A stretch of 64,000 nt of DNA from Senegalimassilia faecalis (GCF_004135645.1 NZ_SDPW01000001.1:558001-622000); one strand, 5' to 3'; counted from the first letter of the stretch, positions 1 to 9,863 are shown. Numbers and translations are program-made. Notes: generated from the letters alone by a model not told the origin.

Positions 1-1582
<1,582 letters not shown>

Positions 1583-1692
1583 TCAACCGTTCGCCCCTTC
1601 TATTCAACCGCTCGCCGCGCATCGGCAAAACCCCAGGTCGCCGCTCATGCGGGCATTTGCTTGTAACGGAAAAGTTAAACGTTTACCAGTCC

Positions 1693-1721
1693 TTTATTTT
1701 CCTCGGCTAATCATCCATAAT
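1693..1721 (+). promoter_or_regulatory. Weak candidate promoter for the substrate-binding protein gene
   Basis: TTTATT at 1693-1698 and CATAAT at 1716-1721 are 17 bases apart. The -10 is close to consensus and the -35 is poor. It would give a leader of about 80 bases containing the inverted repeats at 1742-1768. Inference only. Confidence 0.3.
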
Positions 1722-1741
1722 GGTCATCGTTTGCTGTTTGC

Positions 1742-1768
1742 GCATGTGCGCTTGGGCACATGCCAAGC
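1742..1768 (+). promoter_or_regulatory. Two overlapping, mutually exclusive inverted repeats
   Basis: GCATGTGC (1742-1749) and GCACATGC (1756-1763) form a perfect 8-bp inverted repeat. GCTTGG (1750-1755) and CCAAGC (1763-1768) form a second one that uses the loop of the first. Only one hairpin can form at a time. The site lies 40 bases before the ATG of the binding-protein gene, so it could be an operator or an RNA switch in the leader. The function is not known. Confidence 0.5.
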
Positions 1769-1808
1769 TCGGGGCAAACCCGCCCCGAATACTGAACGGA
1801 GGGAATCC

Positions 1809-3410
1809 ATGGAACAGCAGTCTTCTCTGTCTCGCCGCACTTTCCTGGCAGGCAGCGCCGTGGCCGCCGCAACGGCTGGCCTGGCACTGACCGGTTGCGG
1901 CAGCAACAACTCCTCTTCTTCCACCGACACGGCGAAGAAGGATAGCGGCACCGCCGCAGCGGGCGGCACCCTCACCGGTGCATGCGCCTACAGCTCCACG
2001 AACGTCAACCCCGTCGGCAACAGCTCCGCTCTGATGCTGGCCGCCACGTGGCACGTGTTCGAGGGCCTCTACGACATGGACCTGCACACCTACAAGACCT
2101 ACAACGCGCTGGCAGCCGCCAAGCCCACGAAGGTCTCCGACACCGAGTACGAGGTTGCCCTGCGCGACGGCGCCAAGTTCTCCGACGGCACCGACGTCAC
2201 CGCAGCCGACGTGGTGAACGCCTTCGAGCTGAACATGGCCGACGCCACCTATGGCGCGTTCCTGGAGTTCATCGACTCCGTCGCCAAGAAGGACGACAAG
2301 ACCGTCACCTTCACGCTGAAGTACCCCTTCGAGAGCCTGCTTGAGGGCCGCCTGTCCGTCGTGAAGATCTTCCCCGCCTCCCAGACCACCGATGACCTGA
2401 AGACGGCTCCTATCGGTTCCGGCCCCTGGAAGTACGACAAGGTCAACGGCGACGACCAGGGCTCCATCGAGTTCCTCCCCAACGAGTACTACAACGGTGA
2501 GTACAAGGCCACGGCCGACGCCATGCACTGGGACGTGCTGCTTGACGACACCTCCCGCACCACGGCCCTGCAGGAGGGCTCCGTGCAGGTCATGGAGAAC
2601 GTGCCGGACGCCAACGCCGACCAGCTGACGGCCGCCGGCGCCACCGTCGAGTACATCCAGGGCTTCAACCAGGCCTTCCTCATGTTCAACACGCAGAAGG
2701 CCCCCTTCAACGACAAGCGCGTGCGTCAGGCATTCTTCTATGCCATCGACGTTGACAAGCTCATCTCCAACGCCCTGAACGGCCATGCCGCCAAGGTCAC
2801 GTCCTTCCTGCCCAAGGACCACAAGAACTACCACGAGGCCTCCACGGTCTACACCTACGACAAGGACAAGGCCGCCTCGCTCATCAAGGAAGCCGGCGCC
2901 GAGGGCACGTCCCTTGAGCTCATGGTCAACAACAACTGGGTGAAGAACCTGGCTGCTCAGATCAAGAACGACCTGGATGCCATCGGACTGAACGTCACCA
3001 TCAACGAGACGAAGATCGACTGGGCCAAGCTTGCTCCGTCCGACTCCGAGCTGCCCTACGACGTCATGCTGACGCCGGGCGACCCGACCTGCTTCGGCAA
3101 CGACCCCGACCTGCTCATGTCCTGGTGGTACGGCGACAACGTGTGGACCAAGGGCCGCAGCTGCTGGCAGAAGGCCGGCGACGGCAAGTGGGAAGAGCTG
3201 GCTGCCCTCATGCAGCAGGCTCGCGAGGCCGATTCCTCCAAGCAGCAGGAGCTGTGGAACCAGTGCTTCGACATCATCGCCGAGGAAGCTCCGCTGTACC
3301 CGCTGTTCCATCGTGAGCTGGCCACCGGCTATCAGGCCGGCACCATCACCGGTTTCGAGCCCATCGCTACCACCGGTCTGGTGTTCCTGGGCGCTTCCGC
3401 CAAGGCGTAG
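1809..3410 (+). CDS. ABC transporter substrate-binding lipoprotein, peptide/nickel family (SBP family 5); candidate sialic acid binder
   Basis: This is the extracellular solute receptor of an ABC importer, 533 residues. The N-terminus combines a twin-arginine motif (LSRRTFLAGSA) with a lipobox (LALTGC), so it is probably exported folded by Tat and then lipid-anchored. The body has family-5 hallmarks such as the conserved GSGPWKYDK and VRQAFFYAIDVDKL segments. The ATG at 1809 is preceded by GAGGGAATCC; an upstream in-frame extension lacks a ribosome-binding site. The permease and ATPase genes follow on the same strand. Family membership is certain. The ligand is not: peptides are the default, but the adjacent nan/nag genes make N-acetylneuraminate a serious candidate. 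Confidence 0.88.
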   Translation: MEQQSSLSRRTFLAGSAVAAATAGLALTGCGSNNSSSSTDTAKKDSGTAAAGGTLTGACAYSSTNVNPVGNSSALMLAATWHVFEGLYDMDLHTYKTYNALAAAKPTKVSDTEYEVALRDGAKFSDGTDVTAADVVNAFELNMADATYGAFLEFIDSVAKKDDKTVTFTLKYPFESLLEGRLSVVKIFPASQTTDDLKTAPIGSGPWKYDKVNGDDQGSIEFLPNEYYNGEYKATADAMHWDVLLDDTSRTTALQEGSVQVMENVPDANADQLTAAGATVEYIQGFNQAFLMFNTQKAPFNDKRVRQAFFYAIDVDKLISNALNGHAAKVTSFLPKDHKNYHEASTVYTYDKDKAASLIKEAGAEGTSLELMVNNNWVKNLAAQIKNDLDAIGLNVTINETKIDWAKLAPSDSELPYDVMLTPGDPTCFGNDPDLLMSWWYGDNVWTKGRSCWQKAGDGKWEELAALMQQAREADSSKQQELWNQCFDIIAEEAPLYPLFHRELATGYQAGTITGFEPIATTGLVFLGASAKA

Positions 3411-3456
3411 GTCTTTTCGGCAAGCGGCGCAACCAGCCACATTTTCTCGACATGAA

Positions 3457-3487
3457 GGGCCGTTCCCTGCGGGGAACGGCCCTTTTT
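3457..3487 (+). terminator. Rho-independent terminator after the substrate-binding protein gene
   Basis: GGGCCGTTCCC (3457-3467) pairs with GGGAACGGCCC (3472-3482) around a 4-base loop and is followed by TTTTT. It lies between the binding-protein gene and its permease genes. Partial read-through would make more binding protein than membrane components, a common pattern for ABC importers. Confidence 0.88.
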
Positions 3488-3683
3488 CCGTCATGAACGG
3501 CATATTCGTGTAAAACTATGCGCGCGTGCTGCGGTGATTGTTTCTTTTACCTATATAAGCGCGTAAATCTCCTATAAAATGCACTGTTGGCTGTTTGCAC
3601 GCGGGCCGCTTCAAACGCGGTCGGCCGGCGTGCGAGCAGCTGGAAATATTGGACGAGAGTCAAAAGAGCGAAAGGAGGGTCTG

Positions 3684-4640
3684 GTGAGCAACCTTCTGCG
3701 ATTGATCGGACGGCGCCTCATTGCGCTGCCCATCATGTTGTTCGGTGTCACCATCCTCGTGTTCCTCATCATGGCGCTTTCCCCTATCGACCAGGCATAC
3801 CAGGTTCTAGGCGAAAACGCCACGGCGGAACAGGCAGACCAGTACCGCGAAGAGCATGGGCTGAACGACCCCGTGCTTGTGCAGTACGGCAATTACATGG
3901 TGGGGTTGTTCCAGGGTGACATGGGCACCTACGGAGCAAGCAACATGTCGGTGTCCGACCGTATCGGTTCGGCGCTGCCCGTTACCCTGCAGCTAACGTT
4001 TATGGGCCTGATCATTGCGGTGATCTTCTCCACCATCCTCGGCGTGATATCGGCGTTGTATCGCGACCGATGGCCCGACCAAGTTATACGCGTGTTCTCC
4101 ATCGCATGCATTGCCACCCCGTCGTTCTGGCTTGCCGTGCTGATGATTCTGTTGTTCTCTTCCATGCTGCACTGGTTGCCGGCATCCGGCGCGCTGCCCG
4201 ATTTCACCACCGATCCCGGTGGGTGGATCGCGCGTATGGCCATGCCCGCCGTGGCTCTGGCCATCCCGGTTACGGGCCAGATGACGCGCGTTATCCGCAC
4301 GTCCATGGTTGAGGAACTGGACAAGGACTACGTGCGCACCGCCATCGGCGCCGGCATCCCGAAGAGCATCGTCGTTGCCCGCAACGTGCTGCGCAACGCG
4401 CTCATCACGCCGGTCACCGTACTCGGCCTGCGCATCGGCTACCTCATCGGCGGTGCCGTGGTTATCGAGGTCATCTTCAACCTCCCCGGCATGGGCGCTG
4501 CCATCATGTCCGGCATCCAGTCGAACTACGTCATGCTTGTTCAGGGCGTTGTTCTGGTGGTTGCCTTCACGTTCATCATCATCAACATCATCGTGGATAT
4601 GCTTTATATCCTGATCGACCCTCGAATCAGGACGGTGTAG
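3684..4640 (+). CDS. ABC transporter permease, DppB family
   Basis: This is a polytopic inner-membrane subunit of the importer, 318 residues, with the N-terminal transmembrane segment LIALPIMLFGVTILVFLIMA and several more helices. The EAA-type cytoplasmic loop that contacts the ATPase is visible as the RTAIGAGIPKSIVVARNVLRN region near residues 218-238. The GTG start at 3684 follows AAGGAGG by five bases; an in-frame ATG at 3579 has no such site. The next gene starts one base after this stop, so the two are translationally coupled. The family is clear, the substrate is inferred from context. Confidence 0.88.
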   Translation: MSNLLRLIGRRLIALPIMLFGVTILVFLIMALSPIDQAYQVLGENATAEQADQYREEHGLNDPVLVQYGNYMVGLFQGDMGTYGASNMSVSDRIGSALPVTLQLTFMGLIIAVIFSTILGVISALYRDRWPDQVIRVFSIACIATPSFWLAVLMILLFSSMLHWLPASGALPDFTTDPGGWIARMAMPAVALAIPVTGQMTRVIRTSMVEELDKDYVRTAIGAGIPKSIVVARNVLRNALITPVTVLGLRIGYLIGGAVVIEVIFNLPGMGAAIMSGIQSNYVMLVQGVVLVVAFTFIIINIIVDMLYILIDPRIRTV

Positions 4641-4641
4641 C

Positions 4642-6669
4642 ATGGTTCAACTTCGTGGAAACCTTACTAAGAAGATGGAGGACAACGCCGGCAAGGTGCG
4701 CTTCAGGCATCTGAAGGCCATGACCGTCGGGTCCCGCATCTCCCTTATCGTGCTCTTGCTCGTTGCCATGATCGCCGTGCTGGCGAACATCATCGCGCCG
4801 CACGACCCCTATGAGATCTTCACCGCCCGCATGGCCCCCGATTCGCAGTTCCTGTTCGGTACTGACGACAAGGGCCGCGACGTGCTGTCGCGCATGATGT
4901 ACGGCGCGCGCTACTCGCTGGTCATCGGCTTGGGCGCAACCGCGTTCGCCCTTGTGGCCGGTTCCATCGTCGGCGCCATCGCCGCCGTGTCGCGCAAGTG
5001 GGTCTCGGAAGTGATCATGCGCATCTGCGACATCATCATGTCCTTCCCCGGCATCGCCCTGGCTGCCACGTTCGTGCTGTCCTTCGGCGCATCCATCCCG
5101 TCGCTGATCTTCGCCATCGGCTTTTTGTACATCCCGCAGCTTGCCCGTATCGTGCGCGCAAACATCGTGTCCGAGTACGGTCAGGACTACGTGCGCGCCG
5201 TCATCGTCTCCGGTGCCCGCGCACCGTGGATTTTGATGAAGCACGTGGTGCGCAACTGCCTGGCTCCCGTCATGGTGTTCACCATCGTGCTCGTGGCCGA
5301 CGCCATCGTGTTCGAGGCGTCCCTGTCCTTCATCAGCGCCGGCATCCCCGAGCCTACCCCCACGTGGGGCAACATTCTGGCCGACGCCCGCAACGGCGTG
5401 CTGTCCGGTCGTTGGTGGCAGGCGCTGTTCCCGGGCCTGGCCATCATGATCACGGTTCTGTGCCTCAACATCCTGTCCGAGGGCATCACCGACGCCATGG
5501 CCGCCGCCCCGAAGGCTCCCGTGGCCGCCGACGACGCCGCCCTCAACGGCGAGCGCGAGGCTGACCGCCTGGTCGCCGACCCCACGCTGGCCTACAAGGC
5601 CCAGGCTGCTGAGCTTGAGCGCCGCCTGGCCACGCTGCGCGAGGTTGAGACCAAGCGCACCGACCGCTTCCCGGCGCACACCGACGTGCCGCCTATCTTG
5701 GAAGTGAAGGACCTGTGCATCAAGTTCCCGCGCCACGGCGACGTCAACGTCGTCGACCACGTCAGCTTCGTGGTGCGCCCGCGCCAGACCATGGGCCTGG
5801 TGGGCGAATCCGGCTGCGGCAAGTCCATCACCAGCCTTACCATCATGGGCCTGCTTGACCCGAAGGCGCAGATTTCCGGCCAGATCATGTACAACGGCCA
5901 GAACCTGCTTGACCTGAACCAGAAGCAGATGAACGCCCTGCGCGGCCGCGAGATCGCCATGATCTACCAGGACGCCCTGTCCTCGCTCAACCCGTCCATG
6001 CTCATCAAGGCCCAGATGAAGCAGCTCACGAAGCGCGGCGGCACCCGCAGCGCCGAGGAACTGCTTGAGCTGGTGGGCCTTGACCCGAAGCGCACGCTCG
6101 ACTCCTACCCGCACGAGCTTTCCGGCGGCCAGCGTCAGCGCGTGCTCATCGCCATGGCCCTGACGCGCGACCCGAAGCTCGTCATCGCCGACGAGCCCAC
6201 CACCGCCCTTGACGTGACGGTGCAGAAGCAGGTTGTCGACCTGCTGAACCGCCTGCAGAAGGAACTCGGCTTCGCCATGGTGTTCGTCAGCCACGACCTG
6301 GCGCTGGTGGCCGAGGTGGCCAACTCCATCACGGTCATGTACGCCGGCCAGGTTGTTGAGCAGGGCCCCGTCAAAGACATCCTGTGCAGCCCCATCCACG
6401 AGTACACGCGCGGCCTTCTAGGCTCCGTGCTGTCCATCGAGGCGGGCACCGGCCGCCTGCATCAGGTTCCCGGCTCCGTGCCGTCCCCGAAGGACTTCCC
6501 CGAGGGCGACCGCTTCACGCCGCGTTCCAGCCACCCGGACAAGGTGTCGCCTATCCGCCCCATGCTCAAGCGCGTGAAGGGCACCGACCACTACTACGCC
6601 GAGCTGCCTGACAGCGAGCTGAAGCGTATCGGCATTACGCCGTATCTCGAAGGAGGTGAGCAGGCATGA
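4642..6669 (+). CDS. Fused ABC transporter permease and ATP-binding protein (DppC-DppD fusion)
   Basis: The 675-residue protein joins two subunits that are usually separate. Residues about 25-290 form a DppC-type permease with several membrane helices and the EAA loop VRAVIVSGARAPWILMKHVV. A charged linker follows (about 290-350). Residues about 350-620 form a DppD-type ATPase with Walker A GESGCGKS, signature LSGGQRQRV, Walker B VIADEPTTALD and switch His in VFVSHD. The C-terminal tail is the oligopeptide-type extension. The stop codon overlaps the next gene by four bases. Such fusions are known in this family, including some sialic acid (Sat-type) importers as I recall them; I cannot verify that here. 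Confidence 0.88.
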   Translation: MVQLRGNLTKKMEDNAGKVRFRHLKAMTVGSRISLIVLLLVAMIAVLANIIAPHDPYEIFTARMAPDSQFLFGTDDKGRDVLSRMMYGARYSLVIGLGATAFALVAGSIVGAIAAVSRKWVSEVIMRICDIIMSFPGIALAATFVLSFGASIPSLIFAIGFLYIPQLARIVRANIVSEYGQDYVRAVIVSGARAPWILMKHVVRNCLAPVMVFTIVLVADAIVFEASLSFISAGIPEPTPTWGNILADARNGVLSGRWWQALFPGLAIMITVLCLNILSEGITDAMAAAPKAPVAADDAALNGEREADRLVADPTLAYKAQAAELERRLATLREVETKRTDRFPAHTDVPPILEVKDLCIKFPRHGDVNVVDHVSFVVRPRQTMGLVGESGCGKSITSLTIMGLLDPKAQISGQIMYNGQNLLDLNQKQMNALRGREIAMIYQDALSSLNPSMLIKAQMKQLTKRGGTRSAEELLELVGLDPKRTLDSYPHELSGGQRQRVLIAMALTRDPKLVIADEPTTALDVTVQKQVVDLLNRLQKELGFAMVFVSHDLALVAEVANSITVMYAGQVVEQGPVKDILCSPIHEYTRGLLGSVLSIEAGTGRLHQVPGSVPSPKDFPEGDRFTPRSSHPDKVSPIRPMLKRVKGTDHYYAELPDSELKRIGITPYLEGGEQA

Positions 6670-7508
6670 GCGAAGTGACGAACAACGCTGCTGCCTCAAG
6701 CGAGCAGACCCCCATCATCTTCCTGGATGACATCCGCGTCACGTTCAAGACGCGTACCGGCTCTCTGCTGCACCCGAACAAGGTGCAGGCCGTGCGCGGC
6801 CTTACGCTGAAGCTGATGCCCGGCGAAACCATCGGTATCGTCGGTGAATCCGGCTGCGGCAAGTCCACCACCGCCAACGTCATGTGCGGCCTGCAGTCGC
6901 CCACGTCCGGCAAGGTGTACTTCAAGGGCCAGGACGTCACGAAGCGCACGGCCGACATGCGCAAGACCATCGGCCGCGTCATCTCCGTGGTGTTCCAGGA
7001 CCCGGCAACGGCCCTGAACGCCCGCATGACCGTGCGCGACCAGCTGGCCGACCCCATGATCGTCCACAAGGTGGGCGACAAGGCTAGCCGTGCGAAGCGC
7101 GTCCGCGAGCTTATCGAGATGGTCGGCCTGCCGGAAAGCGTGCTTGACGCGCTGCCCGGTCAGATGTCCGGCGGCCAACGCCAGCGCGTGGCTATCGCCC
7201 GTGCGCTTGCGCTCAAGCCCGACGCCATCATCGCCGACGAGCCCACGTCCGCTCTTGACGTGTCCGTGCGCGCTCAGATCCTGAACCTGCTTATGGACCT
7301 GAAGAAGGAGCTGGGCCTGTCCATGGTATTCATCAGCCACGACATCCAGACCGTGCGCTACATCTCGGACCGCATCATCGTCATGAACGCGGGCCAGGCC
7401 GTCGAGCAAGGCACGGCCGCCGAGGTGTTCAACCACCCGAAGGACGACTACACGCGCCTGCTCCTCGGCGCCGCCCCGTCCCTCCTCCACCCCGACCTGG
7501 GCAAATAG
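6666..7508 (+). CDS. ABC transporter ATP-binding protein, DppF family
   Basis: This is the second nucleotide-binding subunit of the importer, 280 residues. Visible motifs are Walker A GESGCGKST, signature MSGGQRQRVAIA, Walker B IIADEPTSALD and the switch His in FISHD. The start ATG overlaps the previous stop as ATGA and is preceded by GAAGGAGGTGAG, so translation is coupled. A strong terminator follows at 7537, making this the last gene of the transporter operon. Together with the fused DppC-DppD protein it completes the two-ATPase engine. Substrate inference is as for the binding protein. Confidence 0.9.
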   Translation: MSEVTNNAAASSEQTPIIFLDDIRVTFKTRTGSLLHPNKVQAVRGLTLKLMPGETIGIVGESGCGKSTTANVMCGLQSPTSGKVYFKGQDVTKRTADMRKTIGRVISVVFQDPATALNARMTVRDQLADPMIVHKVGDKASRAKRVRELIEMVGLPESVLDALPGQMSGGQRQRVAIARALALKPDAIIADEPTSALDVSVRAQILNLLMDLKKELGLSMVFISHDIQTVRYISDRIIVMNAGQAVEQGTAAEVFNHPKDDYTRLLLGAAPSLLHPDLGK

Positions 7509-7536
7509 CGCTATACACAGCATAGCCTGAAAAGCA

Positions 7537-7574
7537 ATAGTCCCCGCAGCCAACCAGCTGCGGGGACTATTTTT
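7537..7574 (+). terminator. Terminator of the ABC transporter operon
   Basis: A perfect 14-bp stem (7537-7550 with 7557-7570, core CCCCGCAGC/GCTGCGGGG) around a 6-base loop is followed by TTTT. It ends the transporter transcript. Confidence 0.92.
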
Positions 7575-7612
7575 CTCTTCACGTTTATCAAACACCTTAC
7601 TGCGCCTGCAAA

Positions 7613-7722
7613 CGTTCTGCTTTCGGCACCCCAGTCGCTCAAACAGTCCTGCTCGCACGAAAGCCCCACTGGGGCTTTCGGCTCGTGCGGAACTCGCTTT
7701 GTGGGGCACCGAAAGCAGAACG
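7613..7722 (-). repeat. Structured intergenic repeat, family 1, copy A
   Basis: A 110-bp nested palindrome. The outer arms are 7613-7626 and 7709-7722, extended inward by CCCCA/TGGGG across a two-base step. The inner hairpin is CGAAAGCCCC/GGGGCTTTCG (7659-7668 and 7672-7681). Between them lie segments shared with copy B: 7686-7702 (17 of 17 bases) and 7633-7650 (17 of 18). On the minus strand the two-base step reads TG opposite TG, which would be tandem G-U pairs in RNA, so the minus strand is favoured. I do not recognise a named family. Confidence 0.75.
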
Positions 7723-7770
7723 CCCCATACTCGACGTTCCTCTTTTGCATGATAATTTACCTATCCGCCA

Positions 7771-7884
7771 GGGCGGTCTATCGGGTGTCCAACAAAGCGA
7801 GTTCCGCAGCGACTGAAACAGTCCGGTGGACTGTTTCACCAAGCGAGGACTGTCTGAGCGACTTGGACACCCGATAGACCGCCC
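7771..7884 (+). repeat. Structured intergenic repeat, family 1, copy B
   Basis: A 114-bp nested palindrome in the opposite orientation to copy A. The outer arms (7771-7792 and 7863-7884) are a perfect 22-bp inverted repeat unrelated in sequence to copy A's arms. The inner hairpin GAAACAGTCC/GGACTGTTTC (7815-7824, 7828-7837) also differs. The segments between stems, ACAAAGCGAGTTCCGCA at 7792-7808 and AGGACTGTCTGAGCGACT at 7846-7863, match copy A. Conserved joints with changing but self-complementary stems suggest a structured nucleic acid. Confidence 0.75.
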
Positions 7885-7910
7885 GTCCGGGATGACTTCC
7901 CCTTACACAT

Positions 7911-7937
7911 AAAAAAGCCCCGCACAGGGCGGGGCTT
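7911..7937 (-). terminator. Terminator of the nanE transcript
   Basis: On the minus strand AAGCCCCGC (7937-7929) pairs with GCGGGGCTT (7923-7915) and a T run follows (7916-7911). It lies just downstream of the nanE stop codon. Confidence 0.88.
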
Positions 7938-7950
7938 CGCAATCTCGGGT

Positions 7951-8631
7951 TTACTTGCTTGCGGCTTCCACGAACCAGCTGGTGATGGACGTGGGGTGCG
8001 TGATGGCGGTGCCCACCACCACGGCCCAGGCGCCGGCGTCCATGGCGGCCTTCGCATCGGCCGGCGTATGCACGCGGCCTTCGCAGATAACCGGCTTGTC
8101 CGGGAACTCGGACACCGCCTGGCGCACCAGCTCCACGTCCGGGCCGTCGGCCATGCCGCAATCGATGGCGGCACCAGGGTGCGACAGCGTTGTGGACGCA
8201 ATGTCGCAGCCGATGGCGAATGCGTGGCGGATGTCCTCGATGGTGGCGCAGTCGGCCATCACCAGCACGCCCTCTTCCTTCAGCGGCAGCACCGTGTCCT
8301 CAAGCGTTTTGCCGTCCGGACGCGGACGATCAGTTGCGTCGACGGCAACGATATCGGCGCCGGCCATAACGCACGCGCGCGCGTGGCGCAGCGTCGGCGT
8401 GATGTACACTCCCTCGTGGCCTTCCTTCCAGATGCCGATGACGGGCACCTCCGTGCGGCCCTTGATGGCCGCGATGTCGGACAGGCCCTGGCAGCGGATG
8501 CCGCCCGCACCGCCCAGCTCGCACGCACGCGCCATCTGGGCCATCGTTTCCGGATGGCGCAGCGGCTCGCCCATGTACGCCTGGCAGCTGGCGATAACCT
8601 TGCCGCGCAATTGTTCGATGATGGGATCCAT
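7951..8631 (-). CDS. nanE: N-acetylmannosamine-6-phosphate 2-epimerase
   Basis: Converts N-acetylmannosamine 6-phosphate to N-acetylglucosamine 6-phosphate, the third enzymatic step of sialic acid degradation, in the cytoplasm. The 226-residue length and TIM-barrel sequence fit NanE: early GGAGGIRCQG, the segment IGIWKEGHEGVYITPT, DATDRPRPDG with the catalytic Asp/Arg region, and the phosphate-binding end PVICEGRVHTP...VVVGTAITHP. The ATG has AAAGG upstream. It lies 75 bases after the nanK-like gene and probably shares its transcript; a terminator follows directly. The product would feed nagA at 11173. Confidence 0.93.
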   Translation of the reverse strand: MDPIIEQLRGKVIASCQAYMGEPLRHPETMAQMARACELGGAGGIRCQGLSDIAAIKGRTEVPVIGIWKEGHEGVYITPTLRHARACVMAGADIVAVDATDRPRPDGKTLEDTVLPLKEEGVLVMADCATIEDIRHAFAIGCDIASTTLSHPGAAIDCGMADGPDVELVRQAVSEFPDKPVICEGRVHTPADAKAAMDAGAWAVVVGTAITHPTSITSWFVEAASK

Positions 8632-8706
8632 TTCCCCAACCTTTCCTATCGCGAAAGCGGGCGCGCCTGCGCGGCGCCCGCCCCTATGGTTTACAACCTA
8701 TCCGTC

Positions 8707-9660
8707 TTAGCGCTCAAGCTCCAGCGTGTCCAGCAGGTCTTCCGCAGCACCTACCAAAGGCGCATGGTCGCCCAGCTCAGCCGCCAGAATGGGCAGCCCG
8801 CGCTGCGCCGGCGGAATCTGACGCTCGAAACCTTCCTGCACGGCCGCACGCCAACGCGTGCCCGCCTTCGGCACCGAACCGCCGATGACCACCATGTCGG
8901 GGTCCAACAGGTTCGTGATACTCGCGATGGCCTCGCCTAACGCGATGCCCGCCTGCATGATGATGTGGTGCGCCAGCGGTTCGTCAGCCGCCGCACGACG
9001 CGAAATCTCGGCGCCGTCAACAGGCTCGCCGCCCGCTTCCGCATAGCGTGCCTCAATGCCGCTGCCGGAAGCCACCAGCTCCAAGTGCCCGCTGCCACCG
9101 CACACGCACGGGATGCCCACGGCCTGCGAGCACGCGATGTGCCCGATTTCGCCCGCGAACCCATGGTTGCCGCGCACCAGCTTGCCGTGCGCGATTAACG
9201 CGCCGCCGATACCCGTACCAGCGGCAATCATCATGCACGTCTGCGCACCGCGAGCCGCGCCCCAGCGTGCCTCGCCCAAGCCGTGAGCCTGCACATCGTT
9301 CAACACGGACACGGGCACCTCGCAGGATTCCTCCAAACGATCACGCACCGGCTGGCCCGTCCATTCGGGCATAATCTCGTTCGCATAGGCGATTCCGCCT
9401 GTTTCGGCGTCCACGCGCCCCGCCGTGCTCACACCGATGCCCAGCACTTCCTCGCGTCGCGCGCGGGCTTCAGCAAGCAAGCTGTTGGCCATGTCGCACA
9501 CGGTTACCAGCACCGGCCCTCCCCCGCGCTTCGCATCGGTGGGTATCTGACGCTCGTACACCACCTCGGGCGCCTGGCCGGCCTTCGCATAGCGCAGAAG
9601 CGCGCCGGCTATTTTGGTGCCGCCGATATCAAGCGCGGCAACAACAACGGGATACTCCAT
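8707..9660 (-). CDS. nanK: ROK-family sugar kinase, probable N-acetylmannosamine kinase
   Basis: ROK-family sugar kinase of 317 residues, expected to phosphorylate N-acetylmannosamine with ATP just before nanE acts. The N-terminal phosphate loop DIGGTKIAGAL, the catalytic segment VSVLNDVQAHGLGEARWG (substrate Asp) and MIAAGTGIGGALI are typical. The ROK zinc motif usually reads CxCGxxGCxE; here it is CVCGGSGHLE, with the third Cys replaced by His, which could still bind zinc. The start was set at 9660, nine bases after AGAAGGG, because the homology begins at MEYPVVVAALDIGG. Sugar specificity is inferred from nanE and nanA; glucokinase activity is the alternative. Confidence 0.8.
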   Translation of the reverse strand: MEYPVVVAALDIGGTKIAGALLRYAKAGQAPEVVYERQIPTDAKRGGGPVLVTVCDMANSLLAEARARREEVLGIGVSTAGRVDAETGGIAYANEIMPEWTGQPVRDRLEESCEVPVSVLNDVQAHGLGEARWGAARGAQTCMMIAAGTGIGGALIAHGKLVRGNHGFAGEIGHIACSQAVGIPCVCGGSGHLELVASGSGIEARYAEAGGEPVDGAEISRRAAADEPLAHHIIMQAGIALGEAIASITNLLDPDMVVIGGSVPKAGTRWRAAVQEGFERQIPPAQRGLPILAAELGDHAPLVGAAEDLLDTLELER

Positions 9661-9694
9661 GCACCCCATCCCTTCTCTCGAAAACACACGCACC

Positions 9695-9731
9695 GAAATG
9701 GGACAAAGGGACAGTCCCTTTATCCCATTTC
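9695..9731. repeat. GGGACAAAGGGAC palindromic repeat, copy 1
   Basis: GAAATGGGA, AAAGGGAC and their complements GTCCCTTT and TCCCATTTC form a 37-bp imperfect palindrome with one mismatch in the arm. It lies between nanA and the nanK-like gene. Three related copies occur at 9827, 44669 and 53441. Confidence 0.8.
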
Positions 9732-9826
9732 GCACATGCATCAATGGTACCTCAGCGGTTGTCTCCCCGCACCCGCCAGCCCCGAAAGTATGCCCAATCT
9801 GCGACAAGCCGAAACAGCAACCTCTT

Positions 9827-9863
9827 GTAGTGGGACAAAGGGACAGCCCCTTTGTCCCACTAC
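9827..9863. repeat. GGGACAAAGGGAC palindromic repeat, copy 2
   Basis: Arms GTAGTGGGACAAAGGG (9827-9842) and CCCTTTGTCCCACTAC (9848-9863) are a perfect 16-bp inverted repeat around a 5-base centre. It lies about 100 bases from copy 1 in the same intergenic gap. Confidence 0.82.

Noticed and set aside
1707-3503. 598-codon open frame on the minus strand over the binding-protein gene
   Set aside because: It is antisense to a complete lipoprotein gene and is composed of Val/Gly/His-rich mirror codons.
7511-7842. Short open frames in the gap between dppF and nanE
   Set aside because: They run through the nested palindromes of the structured repeats and have no ribosome sites.
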